This document shows positions 33,657-44,432 of a stretch of 64,000 nt of DNA, piece after piece (within the stretch, counting starts at the first letter, position 1; every line of letters begins with the position of its first letter). The notes below the pieces were generated by a model. That model did no database searches. It worked only from the letters and a program-made list of their open reading frames with translations, and was not told where the DNA came from. A program made the position numbers and the translations under genes. The stretch is from Dermatemys mawii (taxonomy: Eukaryota; Chordata; Testudines; Dermatemydidae): contig ML677335.1 in the NCBI GenBank assembly GCA_007922305.1, positions 15,547,914-15,611,913 on the forward strand, in the 5' to 3' direction.

Positions 33657-33732
33657 TGGGCCTGATGCTGCACTCACTGTGGTCAGTAGATGAGATTTTA
33701 GTAAATTTAATAGGAACAGGATCAGGACCTAT
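33657..33732. repeat. MITE-like palindromic repeat, about 75 bp
   Basis: The left arm is gggcctgatgctgcactcac and the right arm aggaacaggatcaggacc, imperfect inverted repeats of a widespread short element. No target duplication was established. Confidence 0.45.
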
Positions 33733-34208
33733 GCTGGGTTATTAAGTATTTCTTTATGTATGCTAAAAACAGTTTGTTTAGATCTTCCAATGTATACATG
33801 TAAAATTAAAAACATTGTAGCACTTAACTATCCACCAGTTAATCAAAGTGAAAGCATTATTTCCTTTTCACTTCTGTATGTTGCTGTTAAACTCGTTGAA
33901 CAAAACTTGAAAATTGTGTTATGTTCTGTATACTTGGCTAAACTCTTAAAGTAATGTATTTCAGGAATTTAAACTATGAACACTACTTTTGACTTGGCCT
34001 GGACAATTTGCTTTGGTTAATGAGGAATCATACTACCTATTGTTTTAAATAATATGATATAAATTTTAAAAGTGAAGTAGGTGTTGATGGCTGTTCCTCA
34101 TTTTCATTTGTATAGCAGAGAGTCATGCTGATCTACACGCTAAAGGCTTCTAGTATCATTTAAAGGTAGAGAGGTAGCTTACTAACTGTGCTAACATAAT
34201 GTAGATTG

Positions 34209-34455
34209 CAGAGGTGCTGGAACTAGGGATATTAGGTGCTTCCACACCCCTGGATTAAAGTGATTTCCATTAAATACAGGATTTACGATTTGGTTCAGTG
34301 TAGGGTGACCAGATAACAAGGGTGAAAAATGGGGACAGGAGTGGGATGTAATTGGCACCTATATAATTCAAAGTCCCTATAAAATCAGCACATCTGGTCA
34401 CCCTAGTTCAATGACTCTCAGCACCCCCACTATACAGGTTGCTCCAGCACTCCGG
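34209..34455. repeat. MITE-like repeat hosting another MITE
   Basis: The left arm cagaggtgctggaac and right arm gctccagcactccgg are imperfect inverted repeats. Removing the 105-bp insert at 34301-34405 and one copy of its duplication restores ttggttcaatgactctcagc. The outer duplication (gtagattg versus gtaggctc) is weak. Confidence 0.55.
34301..34405. mobile_element. hAT-type MITE, 105 bp
   Basis: The terminal inverted repeats are TAGGGTGACCAGAT and ATCTGGTCACCCTA. The 8-bp duplications gttcagtg (34293-34300) and gttcaatg (34406-34413) differ at one base. It is too short to encode anything. Confidence 0.85.
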
Positions 34456-34955
34456 TAGGCTCGGAATGCTATGATAAAACTTGGTGGCCTTGAGAGAGGG
34501 CTCAGATATTGACATGTTCCTTAGTGTAACTATGCAGTGTGAAAACCAAAGAGGCAGTCCAATAACAAAACAACTTCACACTGGTATTTACATAATGATA
34601 TCAATATTATTTTGGTAGTGGCTAAAGACATCAGGATCTGGGCCGCCTTGTGCTGTGGGTTGTACGAATGCACAGGAAGAGACAGTTTCTGCTGGAAAGA
34701 GCTAACAGTCTAATAAACACAAATGACTTATCGGATGGGATATATGGATACAACATACAATTAAATTATCACGATGATTGCCACCCATCTGGTTAGTTAC
34801 AAGGTGTGTGTGTGTTTACTTGTTTGTTTTATTAAGGCAGATGTGAAGTGAAGAGGAATGACCTGGTGAGGGCATTAACATAAACAAAGGAGAAGGAAAG
34901 AAGAAAGACATTGAGGAAAGATATAAAGGGAAAACATGAAAGTGAAGATGGCAGG
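34414..34955. other. No recognised gene
   Basis: Unique-looking sequence after the MITE pair, with no supported gene. Confidence 0.4.
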
Positions 34956-34959
34956 AGAG

Positions 34960-35590
34960 GGAGTGTGGGCTAAATCCAGAAATGTGATTTAAGCTTAGCA
35001 TTGCAATGCCTAATTTCTGGCACCCTGCTCTCTAGTAGAATCCACAGCTACAAATTAGATGCCCGGGATCCGTATACAATTCATGGGAAGAGATAGTTGC
35101 CGAAGAATAAGATCTACACAAGCCAGCACCCTGAGCAGAGAGCCTCCCAAGCTAGCCAGTGTGCTCTAAGCCCTTCCCTTCAAAGGGAATTAAATGCCTA
35201 AATCCAGATGTGAGGAGGGCGTCTGCCTCCACAATTCACAACCATGAACTCTGCCCTTTTTTTACACCCCCTTTACCCAACATCCAGTGGTTAGCACATT
35301 TCTCCCTCCTCTCCTTTCCCCCCCACCCCTGGATGTGGGAGATGGCAGATTCTTTCTCTGGCCCAATGAATATTTAAGAATTTTATACAAAGCGGAACAG
35401 CTTCAGCAGCAGAGACTGAGCCCCACCACAGAATATCCCCATAGTAGGGCACTATCCTAGGAGGTGGAAGGCCTGGGTTCAAATCCCTGACCCTTTCAGG
35501 CGGAGTGGGGATTTGAACTTGTATTCTACCACATCCTAGACAAGTGCTCTATCCACTGAGGTGTTGGGTAAGGAGATGCGCGTGCCTATG
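34960..35590 (-). repeat. Composite tRNA-derived SINE-like repeat
   Basis: Two tRNA-like halves face each other at 35480-35580. On the plus strand gggttcaaatccc is a B-box-like T-loop. On the minus strand cctcagtggatagagcac (A-box-like) is followed by caagttcaaatcccc. The rest (caatgcctaatttctggcac, ccactttgtataaa-like phrases) fits a composite turtle/reptile SINE family. No intact tRNA fold was derived, so it is not called a tRNA gene. Confidence 0.5.
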
Positions 35591-37420
35591 GCTTAAGTTT
35601 TGCATCCTATATTTTGGAAAGCTACTGTACAGCTAATTTTCCATCTCTGGTTTATCTTAATTTGTCCCAGGTTATAGATATCTTATATTTTAGAAGACAC
35701 TGCACTTGTCCAGTTTTCAGGTGAAGTTTTAAAAACATGAACCACAGAGATGTGATTTCATAGAAGGTTGTAATATGGAGTTTCATCAAAGCACTGACCT
35801 TAGTTTTTTCTATGAAAGTTCATGTTAGCCTAGAAGGTTTCTATATATATACATAAAACAGCTTGGTGTTTAATGACACTGGTTTAATTGACTGAATATA
35901 ACATCTTTGTGTTAAGTGGGAATTGATTGTTCTATTTATGTAGCCAAGGACTGAAAAATACCTGATTTTGTGTAAGGTTGTACAGCAGTATGAAACACTA
36001 GAATCTATGGAACCTCTGTATAGTTATGAGTAGGGTATTCTAGTTTTTGTGAACATTAATGAGGTGAACTTATAAAAAGGATTCCACTCTAATTCTGCTC
36101 AGGTTCATATACCTCTCATCACAGTGTTATCTGAATAGATAAGGCTGTTTCAGCATTTTAATTCCCAGAGTGATGCTACTGGAGCAGAATTAAGTTTGGT
36201 TCTGTGATGTTAACAGTGTATTTTCATACTTCAGAGCATTTAGGGCTTTTTAAAATGGAACTTTAACCTTGAATTTTGTGTTTTTATTTTTTTTTTTAAA
36301 AAAGGGGGGGAAGCAATTTTTGGCAATGATTTTCTGATAGGTAACAATGCTTTCAACTCTAATTGTAGAGTAAATAATTTTTAGCTTGGTATTTACTTCG
36401 TTTTATGAAAATTGTCATACCATCCTTTAGCATTTCTCCTCCCTATTCTCCTGCAGACCTGGTGAGCTCCACAGAAGACAGTTCCTAAACTGTAGAAGGA
36501 ATGGAGGGGAAACTTTTACTTAGGTGGCATTTGAAAGCTTCACAGGCATGCAGCTCTTAATTCTTTTCTTTTTCTTCAGTCTCTCCACAAAAAACGCAAC
36601 AGGAGATTTATAAACATGCATCTGAGTGATTTTAATGGTTGCATGAGCCATGCATATTTTAAATGCATATAAGCAGCTGTTAATATCTAAATAATTATCT
36701 GCCCAGCTCTCCCAAAATTAGTCAATGGCATATTCCTCACTAGAATCAAACTTTTAAAAATGTACCCTAAGGTTGATATGTGAATGTTCATATAGACCAG
36801 TTTGACTTAAGATGATGTCATATAATTATGTTATAATGGGAATCTAGTTTTAACCTTGGTTTTGGGGAGGTTAACATTTTGTCCATAAAGTCATTCATAC
36901 ATCACTTGATATGATATCTTTGCCATTTATAAAAATGATTGCATTGGAACAGAAGTGTCCATTAATTTTGGTAATGAAGTTGTTTGTATATACAAAGTTT
37001 CAGATGAAACTAACACTAGAGCAAAATAAATCTCATAGATGCCTACACTGTAGTCCTTGTGTCTGTAACAGTCCCCAGAGATTAAGGGAAGTTGAAGTAT
37101 TTGTTTTGTTCTGGTCCTAAGCCAGATGGGTTAAATTCGGAAAATTAAGGCTCAAGTGACATTCAACTCCAGTGGAAAAAGACAAAAGAACATATTCACT
37201 TGTCCTTTAATATCAGATTGGCTTTAGTAATAGTTAAATATCACAATTTAAATATTTTGGGGTTTTTTGCCAGAAAGGCACATCTACTTTTAAAATATCT
37301 TTCTAACTGTGATAAGGGAATTGGAATCTTTGTTGATTAACCAACCTGACATTTAGTGATCTTGTATAGATTGGGGCACAATAAATAAAACTGTTGTAGG
37401 CAGTGTCAGGAATGAGATAT
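35591..37420. other. AT-rich DNA without a recognised gene
   Basis: Nothing recognisable apart from a T/A/G homopolymer cluster at 36287-36311. Confidence 0.5.
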
Positions 37421-38000
37421 ATTCTGACATCTGGTGCTGAATTATGGGAATTGCAGTGAGTGGAAAATAACTTTGGGGCTGATCAATTTGCATAGACACA
37501 CCCACTGTGCCTAGCTTGAGCTCACAGCAGCCCACATGGCCACTTCGGCTGATGTGGGGGCTCCAGTTTCTATGTTATTGGGGCAGGAATGATAAAGTGA
37601 TGTTACACTGATTATATGAATGAAGGACTATGGACATGTACTTGGCCCTTGTTATGATGGAGGGACTCGCCATCATCTAGGTAGCACTCACTGGGCAAGG
37701 GCCATGCGTTTCAGAACACTGTGAGATTGAGAGAGGTGGTGGACAAGTACCTATACCTTTTGGTGAGGGCTTTGTCTGAGGGCCTCACAGGCCTATTGCA
37801 CCCTGCCTCTCTCCACTGTGGAATGTCAGAATTGAATTTTGCTTTCATTAGGAGCCTGGTTTCAGGCTGCTGAGCTGAAATTGCTTTGGGCTCACTGAGG
37901 CACCTGCACTAAGGCTCCCCTACTGTATGCTGAAATCACCTAAGAGCTAAAGAAATCACTGAGCACTGTCTTAAGTTGCGGGGCCTGAAAATAGTGCAGA

Positions 38001-38290
38001 GTGGCTGGTGCAGCAGAGCCGTCTGTGTGTCGGCTAGCAGGATGGCTAGCGGAGTCGTTGGTGCTGCGGAGTGGCTGGTGCGGCAGAGCTGTCTGTGTGT
38101 CGACTAGCGGAGCTGTTGGTGCTGCGGGCAGTGACCGGTGCAGCAGAGCTGTCCATGTGTCAGCTAGCGGAGGCGTTGGTGCTGCAGGCAGAGTGACCAG
38201 CGCGGCAGAGCTGTCTGTGTGTCGGCTAGCAGGACGGCTAGCGGATCCATTTGTGTTGCTGACAGAGTGACTGGTGCTGCAGAGCAGTTC
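38001..38290. repeat. Minisatellite, five units of 60-74 bp
   Basis: Unit starts at 38001, 38071, 38131, 38193 and 38267 all begin gtgRcYRgYGYNGCAG. They continue with agctgtctgtgtgtcggcta, gcgga and gttggtgctgc. The units differ in an optional aggatggcta insertion. The frame through it is not a recognised protein. Confidence 0.75.
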
Positions 38291-38847
38291 AAGTAGTGGC
38301 TAGCAGAGCAGCTAGTGGATCAATGGGCAGAGCAGTTCGTGGGACAGCCAGCGGAGCGGAGCAGAACCGATTGCAGTGAGAGCTGCAGCGGAACCTCACG
38401 GAGAGGCGGCGTAGTCGGCCTCAGACCACGTAAGGTGCTCCTTGCCCTACCCTCCATTTCCACCCAGGCTGGGAGGTAAGACTCTGCAGATTAACTCTTG
38501 AACTCTGCACTGACCAGGAACAGAGACTCTTGGGCTGTTGGACTTTTGGGACTATTGGGTGATTTTTGGATTGCTGGGCTCCAGAGACTTTTGGGCTGTG
38601 GGACATTTTGGGGACTTTGGGTGATTTTTGGGTTACTGGACTCACAAACCTAAAGGAGGGGACACAGCCCAATCGGCTGGGGTGGCGGTTTGCTCAGGGG
38701 TTGCTCAGGTGGTTTGCTCACCACCTAGTTGTGGTGTTTTTTCCCAATTTGATGATGTCATTTATCTCATGTTAAAAAAAACTTCTGATACACCAATCTG
38801 TGCTTGCGAGAGGGGAAGTATTGCCTCTTTGAGGCGCCCAGGGGGGG

Positions 38848-39088
38848 TGTTAGGATTTTTCCCAGGTCACTGGGTGGGGGCTCGAGCCAGTTTTTGCCTT
38901 GTGTTGTTGAGAGGGGACCCCTATGTACTGAACCCGGCCCTTGCTGCTATTAACCTGGCCTGGCAGAAGGGTTACACTAATAAATATTAATTTGTTCTCC
39001 TCACTATTCTGGACCTTGGAATCGCTTACCATAACTTCAGTTGGAGGTAGAGCATGATGTAACCAATCGATTTTCACCAAACCTGACA
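38848..39088 (+). repeat. 3' LTR, 241 bp
   Basis: It starts TGTTAGGATTTTTCCC directly after the polypurine run aggggggg and ends AAACCTGACA, giving near-complementary tips TGTTAGG/CCTGACA. It contains AATAAA at 38979-38984. Confidence 0.65.
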
Positions 39089-39440
39089 GTGGTTACCATT
39101 GTCTCAGCAGAATTAAACATTGAACCTAACCTCTGTTGGTTTTGATTGTCTTAATAGAAATATGGCCATCTGAACATGATTTGTAATCTTCGGTCCATTC
39201 CCCCAAATAATAGTAGATTTTTTAAACCAAATGCAGGGCAAGTATGGCATGAGCTATTGGTTTAAAAAAACACAAATTATTCTTCATGTATATACAAATG
39301 CATATTCCAGGTAGGTAACAGTACTGATGTCTTAGCCCCTCCCCTGGCTATGGCTCCTCCTCCCAACCACCTTCAGTTCCTCATTACCACCTGTTGGGTG
39401 GAGTTGGAGCTCAGTGTGGTTGTAGTCTCCCAACCTTGCA
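39089..39440. other. No recognised gene
   Basis: Short unique-looking stretch between the LTR and the second DIRS copy. Confidence 0.4.
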
Positions 39441-39755
39441 TTGTTCTTCCAATGATTGCTCATATCAATTCCATTTAGGGGTGTTTGTGCTGTGTGCACA
39501 ATAACTGGAAGATTTTTCCCCTAGCAGTACCCATTGCTTTGGTACAGGTCCCCCCGAGGTCATGCTTTCATGGTGCTAAATATAGGGCCCTGCCGCTACT
39601 TCAGTTCCCTCTTACTGCCTGTGATGGTTAGCAGGAACGCTCGTAGCTCTTGCTTTGCAAGTGCAACTTCTCTAGTAGTTTGAACTTTCGTCCTGTAAAT
39701 AGTTAGATAGGTTTATAGTAGTATAGTTTTAGTATAGTGCTAGGATAAATTTCAG

Positions 39756-41960
39756 TTGGAGGTAACCCCTCTCTTTTGTCCCCTTTCCCTTGTACTGGGG
39801 CATGTCTCGATCCCCGTGTGGTTTAAATCCTGTGCTGCGTGTGGCAAGTCTATACCAAGAACTGACCCCCACACTTCCTGCTTGAAGTGTTTGGGAGAAA
39901 GCCATCAGAAAGAATGCTGCAAGGTCTGCAGGGGATTTTGTCTGAGGACTCAAAAAGAGAGGGATCAGCATGCAAGATCCTGCTAATGGAGGCTGCTGTA
40001 CGTCCCCACTCCAACCCCGGTTGAGCAGAACTGACACTGAGAACCTCAGCATCAGTGTGCCGTAACCGACAAGGCATGAGTCTGCATCAAGGAAGGACTC
40101 TGCAGGGTTTCCCACATAGGGGTTCGACACAGGGCAGTGGGCAGCACTGTTCTCAATCCCTGGTGTCCTACAAGAAGAGGAGACCTGAACGGGGCTGCTC
40201 CCCCATGCTCAGACCTGTGCAAAAGGAGCCCACCACCTCGAGACTTGCATTGGGCCATGAGAGTTCGGCTCCACTGATCAGGGTCGCGTCAAACTCCTGC
40301 CCCAGCACGGGAACTGTTGGGTCTGGGTCCTCAGCACTCCCTTCTCCAGGAGGAACATGATCTCCAGTTGTCTTCCATGCAGGAGGCATTCGAGGCTGCC
40401 AAAGACCTTATCACCTTTACAGTGCCGCCTTTCCTTCTGAGAGGAGACAGGATACTGGGCTCAGTCTCAATGGCACCTGTGACACTCCTGGTGCTATCCA
40501 GAGGAAAACGGGTAATGCTGCCACACTGGTTGACATCTCCTCAGCACTGGTCACCGGTACAATCCACCAGTGGACCAATAATGGAACCACACCGGACCCC
40601 AAAATCCAGGCAGTGCTCCTCTATAGTCCTCACATAGTGAGTCCTCGGAGTCGGAAGCAGAATCCTTACAGGTCCAGAAGAAGTAGGCGATCCAGGTCCA
40701 ACAGATGTGGGCAGTAGCAGAGTCACCTGGTTCCATGGCCTGGTCAGTGGCAGGTCCCTGCTCAGTGGCTTCTCTGGACCCCCTGGGCGTTCCACTAGGA
40801 TGAGGGCCAGAGCTGGAAGTCCTACTCCAGATTGGCATTGATGGCTTCAGCTCCAAATGTGCCTCCAGAACCTCACCATGGGCAGGACCTAGTGTCTGCC
40901 ACTCCAATACTAGAACTGCCAGCACCACTTGCACTGGCATTGACGTCAGCCGCGCCAGAAGACCAGGCACTGCATGATCCCCTTGAAGCCGAGGACCAGG
41001 AACAGGACTCACTCCCAGCTAGGGCCTCATCCTTGCCTGATGAGGCGGTGGGGGAGATGTTGGTGGGGGAAATGTCAATGGCCCCCATCCTGGAGGACAG
41101 TATGGTGCTCCAGCGGTTGCTGGGGATGATGGCTCAGAACCTAGGCATCCAGGAGGAGGTCGTTAAGACCACAGACCCTATGGTGAATATTCTCGCTCCC
41201 TCTGGTCCGTCTCACATTGCCTTGCCAAATATCAGAACAATCCAAGATGTCATCAAAGTGCTGTGGCAACCGCCCTTTTCTTTACCACCAACAGCGAAGA
41301 GGAATGAGCAGAAATATTTAGTTCCCTCTAAGGGGTTCGAGCACCTTTCCACACATCCCCCACCGGATTCCCTAGTTGTAGCAGCAGCTCATGAATGAGA
41401 GCACTAAGGCTATCAGGGACCCACCCCAAAAAAACAGGAGGCTAAAAAGCTGGACCTCTGGGGGAAAAAAATCTATTCCAGGGAAAGGGGCTCTAGCTCT
41501 GAATCTCTGATCACCAGGCTGTCCTCAGTAGGTACAGCTATAACTCCTGGGGAGCGATGGAAAAATTTAGGAAGCTGTGGCTGCAAGGGCAGAGTTTTCT
41601 CTTCCTTGGTAGAGGAGGGCAAGCTCATTGCCTGGGCTTTGCTGCAGGCAGTCCTTGATGTTGTGGACTCAGCCACTCACACTGTGGCTTCTGGGTAGCC
41701 ATGAGACGGAGCTCCTGGCTACAGGTCAACTGTTTGAGATCCAACAAACCATACAGGACTTCCCTTTTAAGATCTTGGCCCTCTTTTTTTTTTTTTTTTT
41801 TTAAAAAAAAGGACTTGCAGCTTCACGGTCTCAAGGATTCATGGGTCACTCTCAAGTCCCTTGGCCTGCACAGTCCGGCTACTCAGCGGAGGCATTTCAA
41901 GCTACAGTCCCCACTCTCAAAAAGGCAGGATTTTTCTCGAAGGCAGAATAGAAAAGGGTA
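39756..41960 (+). pseudogene. Degenerate DIRS gag-like gene
   Basis: The same Cys-rich module as at 7.6 kb is visible: CAACGKSIPRTDPHTSC then LKCLGESHQKECC (about 39825-39930). Further on, QLSSMQEAFEAAKDLITF and the capsid-like stretch HIALPNIRTIQDVIKVLWQ (about 41212-41270) correspond to the intact copy. HSPATQRRHF-type C-terminal sequence lies near 41870. Stops and frameshifts break it throughout, and an oligo-T/oligo-A tract at about 41786-41812 interrupts the 3' part. Unlike the 7.2-kb copy, it shows no strong Arg/Ser repeat tract. It is the first gene of this DIRS element and is nonfunctional. Confidence 0.68.
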
Positions 41961-42139
41961 AAAACCTCACCCTTTGTCAGCCCAGAGTTCTGGTCAGGCA
42001 AAACAATCCTCTGGCCAGAATCAGAATTTCAAAGGTGCACCCACAAGCGACACATCAGTCCGAACTATGTATCCATCCCATCTTATGTTTTCATGCTGAC
42101 TGTCCAATTTCTACCTGCATGGGCCTGAATTACATTGGA

Positions 42140-42806
42140 TTGCTGAGTACGTTTTCCTTCCACCCCAGTTTCCTGTCCCTCTTTAAGGACCCTTCTCACG
42201 AACAACTCCTCACGGAGGAGGTGTGCTTGCTCCTAATGCTTGGGGTAGTGGAAGAGGTTTCTCAGAAGCTGAAGGCCATGGGGTTCTATTCCTGGAATTT
42301 CTCAATACCAAAAGCCAAAGGCAGCTTCAGTCCCATCCTAGACCTTTGAGATCTTAATAAGTTCATGAAGAAACTGAAGTTCTCCATGGTCTCTTTGACC
42401 ACCATTATCCCTTCCTTGGATCCAGGGGACTGGTAGACCATCCTCAGTTTGAAGGGCGCTTACTTTCATATTTCAATAACACCGTCCCACATAAGGTTCC
42501 TCAGGTTCGTGGTGAACCACAATCATTATCAGTTCACTGTCCTCCCATTAGGCCTGTCAGCAGCTCCTCAAGAGTTTACCAAGTGCATGGCAGTAGTGAC
42601 TGCATTCCTACACAAGCACCAGGTGCAGGTGTTTCCACACCTCAACAACTGGCTAATTGAGGGCTGCTTCAGGGCGCAAGTGGAGGCATAAATGAGCCAA
42701 ATAAGGGCTACTTTCAATGGCCTGGGCCTTCTACTGAATGGACAGAAGGATAGAGGATGTAGGGGTGGTATTGGACTCTACACAGGCAAGGGCATACCTC
42801 CCAGAG
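42140..42806 (+). pseudogene. DIRS reverse transcriptase with dead active site
   Basis: The order of motifs matches the intact copy: LFKDPSHEQLLTEEV, GFYSWNFSIPKAKGSFSP, LNKFMKKLKFSMVSL and IIPSLDPGDW. Two catalytic motifs are changed. Motif A reads LSLKGAYFHI, with Ser (42446-42448) in place of the catalytic Asp. Motif C reads FPHLNNWL (HLNN at 42638-42649) in place of YLDD. In-frame stops follow DL (42346-42348), DW (42433-42435) and VEA (42689-42691). The region is cut by the hAT at 42807 and resumes after 43437. With all three catalytic Asp residues altered it cannot have polymerase activity. Confidence 0.82.
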
Positions 42807-43437
42807 CAGGGGTGGGCAAACTATGGCCTGTGGACCAGATTCGGCCCCCAGTCCCTTCCCGTCTGGCCCCTCCCCCAGAGCTGCGTGACACGGGCAGCAT
42901 TCTGGGGGCTGGAGCTGCATGCTCCACCCCTCCGTCAGAGCCACGCCGCACGGGCAGAGCTCTGGGGGCCAGGGTAGCATGCTCACCTCTCTCCACCCCC
43001 CGCTCCCTGAGCTGCGCTGCACCAGCAGCGCTCTGGGGGCCGGGGCTGCGCATTCCTCCCCCTCCCCCCGAGCATCTGTGGTAAGTTGGCGGGGGAGTTC
43101 TGGAGGGGGAAGTCAGGGAGCAGGGTGGGTTGGATAGGGGGTAGGATTCTGGAGTGGTGGTTAGGGGTGGGAGGGTGGATAGGGGTCGGGGCACTCAGGG
43201 TACAGGGAGCAGGGGAATTGGTTAGGGGGTGGGATCCTGGGGGGTGGTTAGGGGTCTCTAGAAGGTGCAGTCAGGGGACAAGGTTGAGGGGTTGAATGGT
43301 TCAGGGATTCTGAGGGGGCAATCAGGGTGTGGGAAGTGGGAGGAGGCTGGATTAGGGGCGGGCCTTCCCTACCCAGCCCTCCATATAACTTTGCAAACTG
43401 GATGTGGCCCTTGGGCCAAAAGGTTTGCCCACCCCTG
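42807..43437. mobile_element. Nonautonomous hAT element, 631 bp, inside the DIRS copy
   Basis: The left end is CAGGGGTGGGCAAACTATGG and the right end AGGTTTGCCCACCCCTG. Perfect 8-bp duplications tcccagag lie at 42799-42806 and 43438-43445. The interior is GC-rich and noncoding. Confidence 0.94.
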
Positions 43438-43445
43438 TCCCAGAG

Positions 43446-44068
43446 TCTCATTTCCAGTTCCTGTGCAAAATTATACAAAGTCTCAGACTGTTCCCTAGTG
43501 CTACAGCAACAAATTCTGGGACACATGGCTGCTTGTACCTATGTAGTACAACATGCCAGACTGAGACTTGCGCCTCTTCAGGTATTGCTGGCTTTGGTGT
43601 ATTGGCTGATTCGGGACGGTCTAGATAAGATTGTCCATTCTTCCTTGTCCAGTCCTCAACTCACTCCTATGATAACTCGACCCTCAGGCTGTGGTGCTGG
43701 TATTCTTTTTCCATAAACCACAGCCATCCCTTTCGCTGGTGATGGATGCATCAGCATTGGGGAAGTCTCAGGACTTCTTGTCCCTAGCAGAGCTCTCACT
43801 TCACATCAACACCAGAAAGCGGATCATCTGGCATAACGTGGATAGCATCTTTTATCAGGACTATCACATGAGATAGTGTTGGCTATGACTCCTCAAGCTC
43901 ATTTGATGAGAGCACAGGCAACTTCAGTAGTGTTCCTCAATGATATTTCCATATTAAACATTTGGATATGGTCATCCGTATATAGGTTTAAAGACCATTC
44001 TGCTGTCACATCATCTTCCAAAGCAGATGGTGATGTCAGAAGAGCAGTCCTACACTCCCTATTCTGAT
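43446..44068 (+). pseudogene. DIRS RT tail, RNase H start and recombinase C-terminus
   Basis: After the hAT, ILGHMAACTYVVQHARLRL (about 43515-43570) continues the RT C-terminal region. Near 43735 VMDASALGKSQ is the first RNase H strand with its Asp. LHINTRK follows, and the rest is lost. At about 43905-44067 RAQATSVVFLND, IWIWSSVYRFKDH and DVRRAVLHSLF correspond to the end of the tyrosine recombinase (HSTRAQ ... AATWSLVHAFASHY). The catalytic His-Ser-Thr is changed and the Tyr position is lost. About 1 kb has been deleted between these parts. Confidence 0.65.
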
Positions 44069-44124
44069 AGTCTCCAAGTCCTGCCTCCTACAAGGGATAC
44101 TGCTTGTGAGTCACCTACCTGCAA

Positions 44125-44432
44125 TACCCATGTTCATCAAATTGAAGAAGAAAGTTACTTATTGTAACTGTGGTTCTTCTAGATGTGATGCAGATGTGTA
44201 TTTGATACCCTAGCCTCTGTTGCCTCTACACTGGAGTCTTCCCCAAGACGTTTGATGTGAGGGAATAGAGTGGGGTTGTGGCAGTGTTGTCTCGTATAGC
44301 TACAGACATGAGGCATGAGTTTTGTCCCTTTATTGCTAGACAAAAGTCTCCAGCTCCAGTGCACGCATACCATTACCTAGAATACATGTCTGCATCACAC
44401 CTTGAAGACGGACAGTTACAGTAAGTAACGTT
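44125..44432. repeat. Complementary region and right terminal repeat of DIRS copy 2
   Basis: gttacttattgtaactgtgg with ttctagatgtgatgcagatg (44153-44203) is the near reverse complement of 44385-44430 (catgtctgcatcacaccttg ... acagttacagtaagtaacg). This is the ICR/right-end pairing seen in the intact DIRS. Confidence 0.7.

Larger units (their letters stand above)
37425..39088 (+). mobile_element. Remnant of an endogenous retrovirus-like element
   Basis: At 37422-37449 ttctgaca is followed by tctggtgctgaattatggga, which resembles an LTR end plus a tRNA primer-binding site. A noncoding region with a minisatellite follows, then a G-rich polypurine tract (38840-38847), then a 241-bp LTR. Only a rump of the internal region is left and I found no gag, pol or env. 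The 5' LTR is not recognisable. Joining these parts into one element is inference from their order. Confidence 0.5.
39441..44432 (+). mobile_element. Second DIRS-type retrotransposon, degenerate
   Basis: The left border aatgattgctcatatcaatt parallels the DIRS end at 7245. The order gag-like, RT, partial RNase H, recombinase C-terminus, complementary region and right inverted repeat is kept. RNase H and most of the recombinase are deleted between about 43830 and 43880. A hAT sits at 42807-43437. The right repeat (44153-44432) pairs with its own complementary region but poorly with the left end, so the copy may be a chimera of two subfamilies. Confidence 0.8.

Noticed and set aside
35490..35580. 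Functional tRNA gene
   Set aside because: T-loop-like and A-box-like phrases are present, but a full cloverleaf with paired acceptor arms could not be drawn. The context is a SINE-like repeat.
38001..38290. CRISPR-like array
   Set aside because: The units are adjacent imperfect tandem repeats without unique spacers, in a vertebrate genome.
41786..41812. Poly-T/poly-A tract as a retroposon tail or terminator
   Set aside because: It lies within the degenerate gag of DIRS copy 2, without any element boundary. Homopolymer expansion is simpler.
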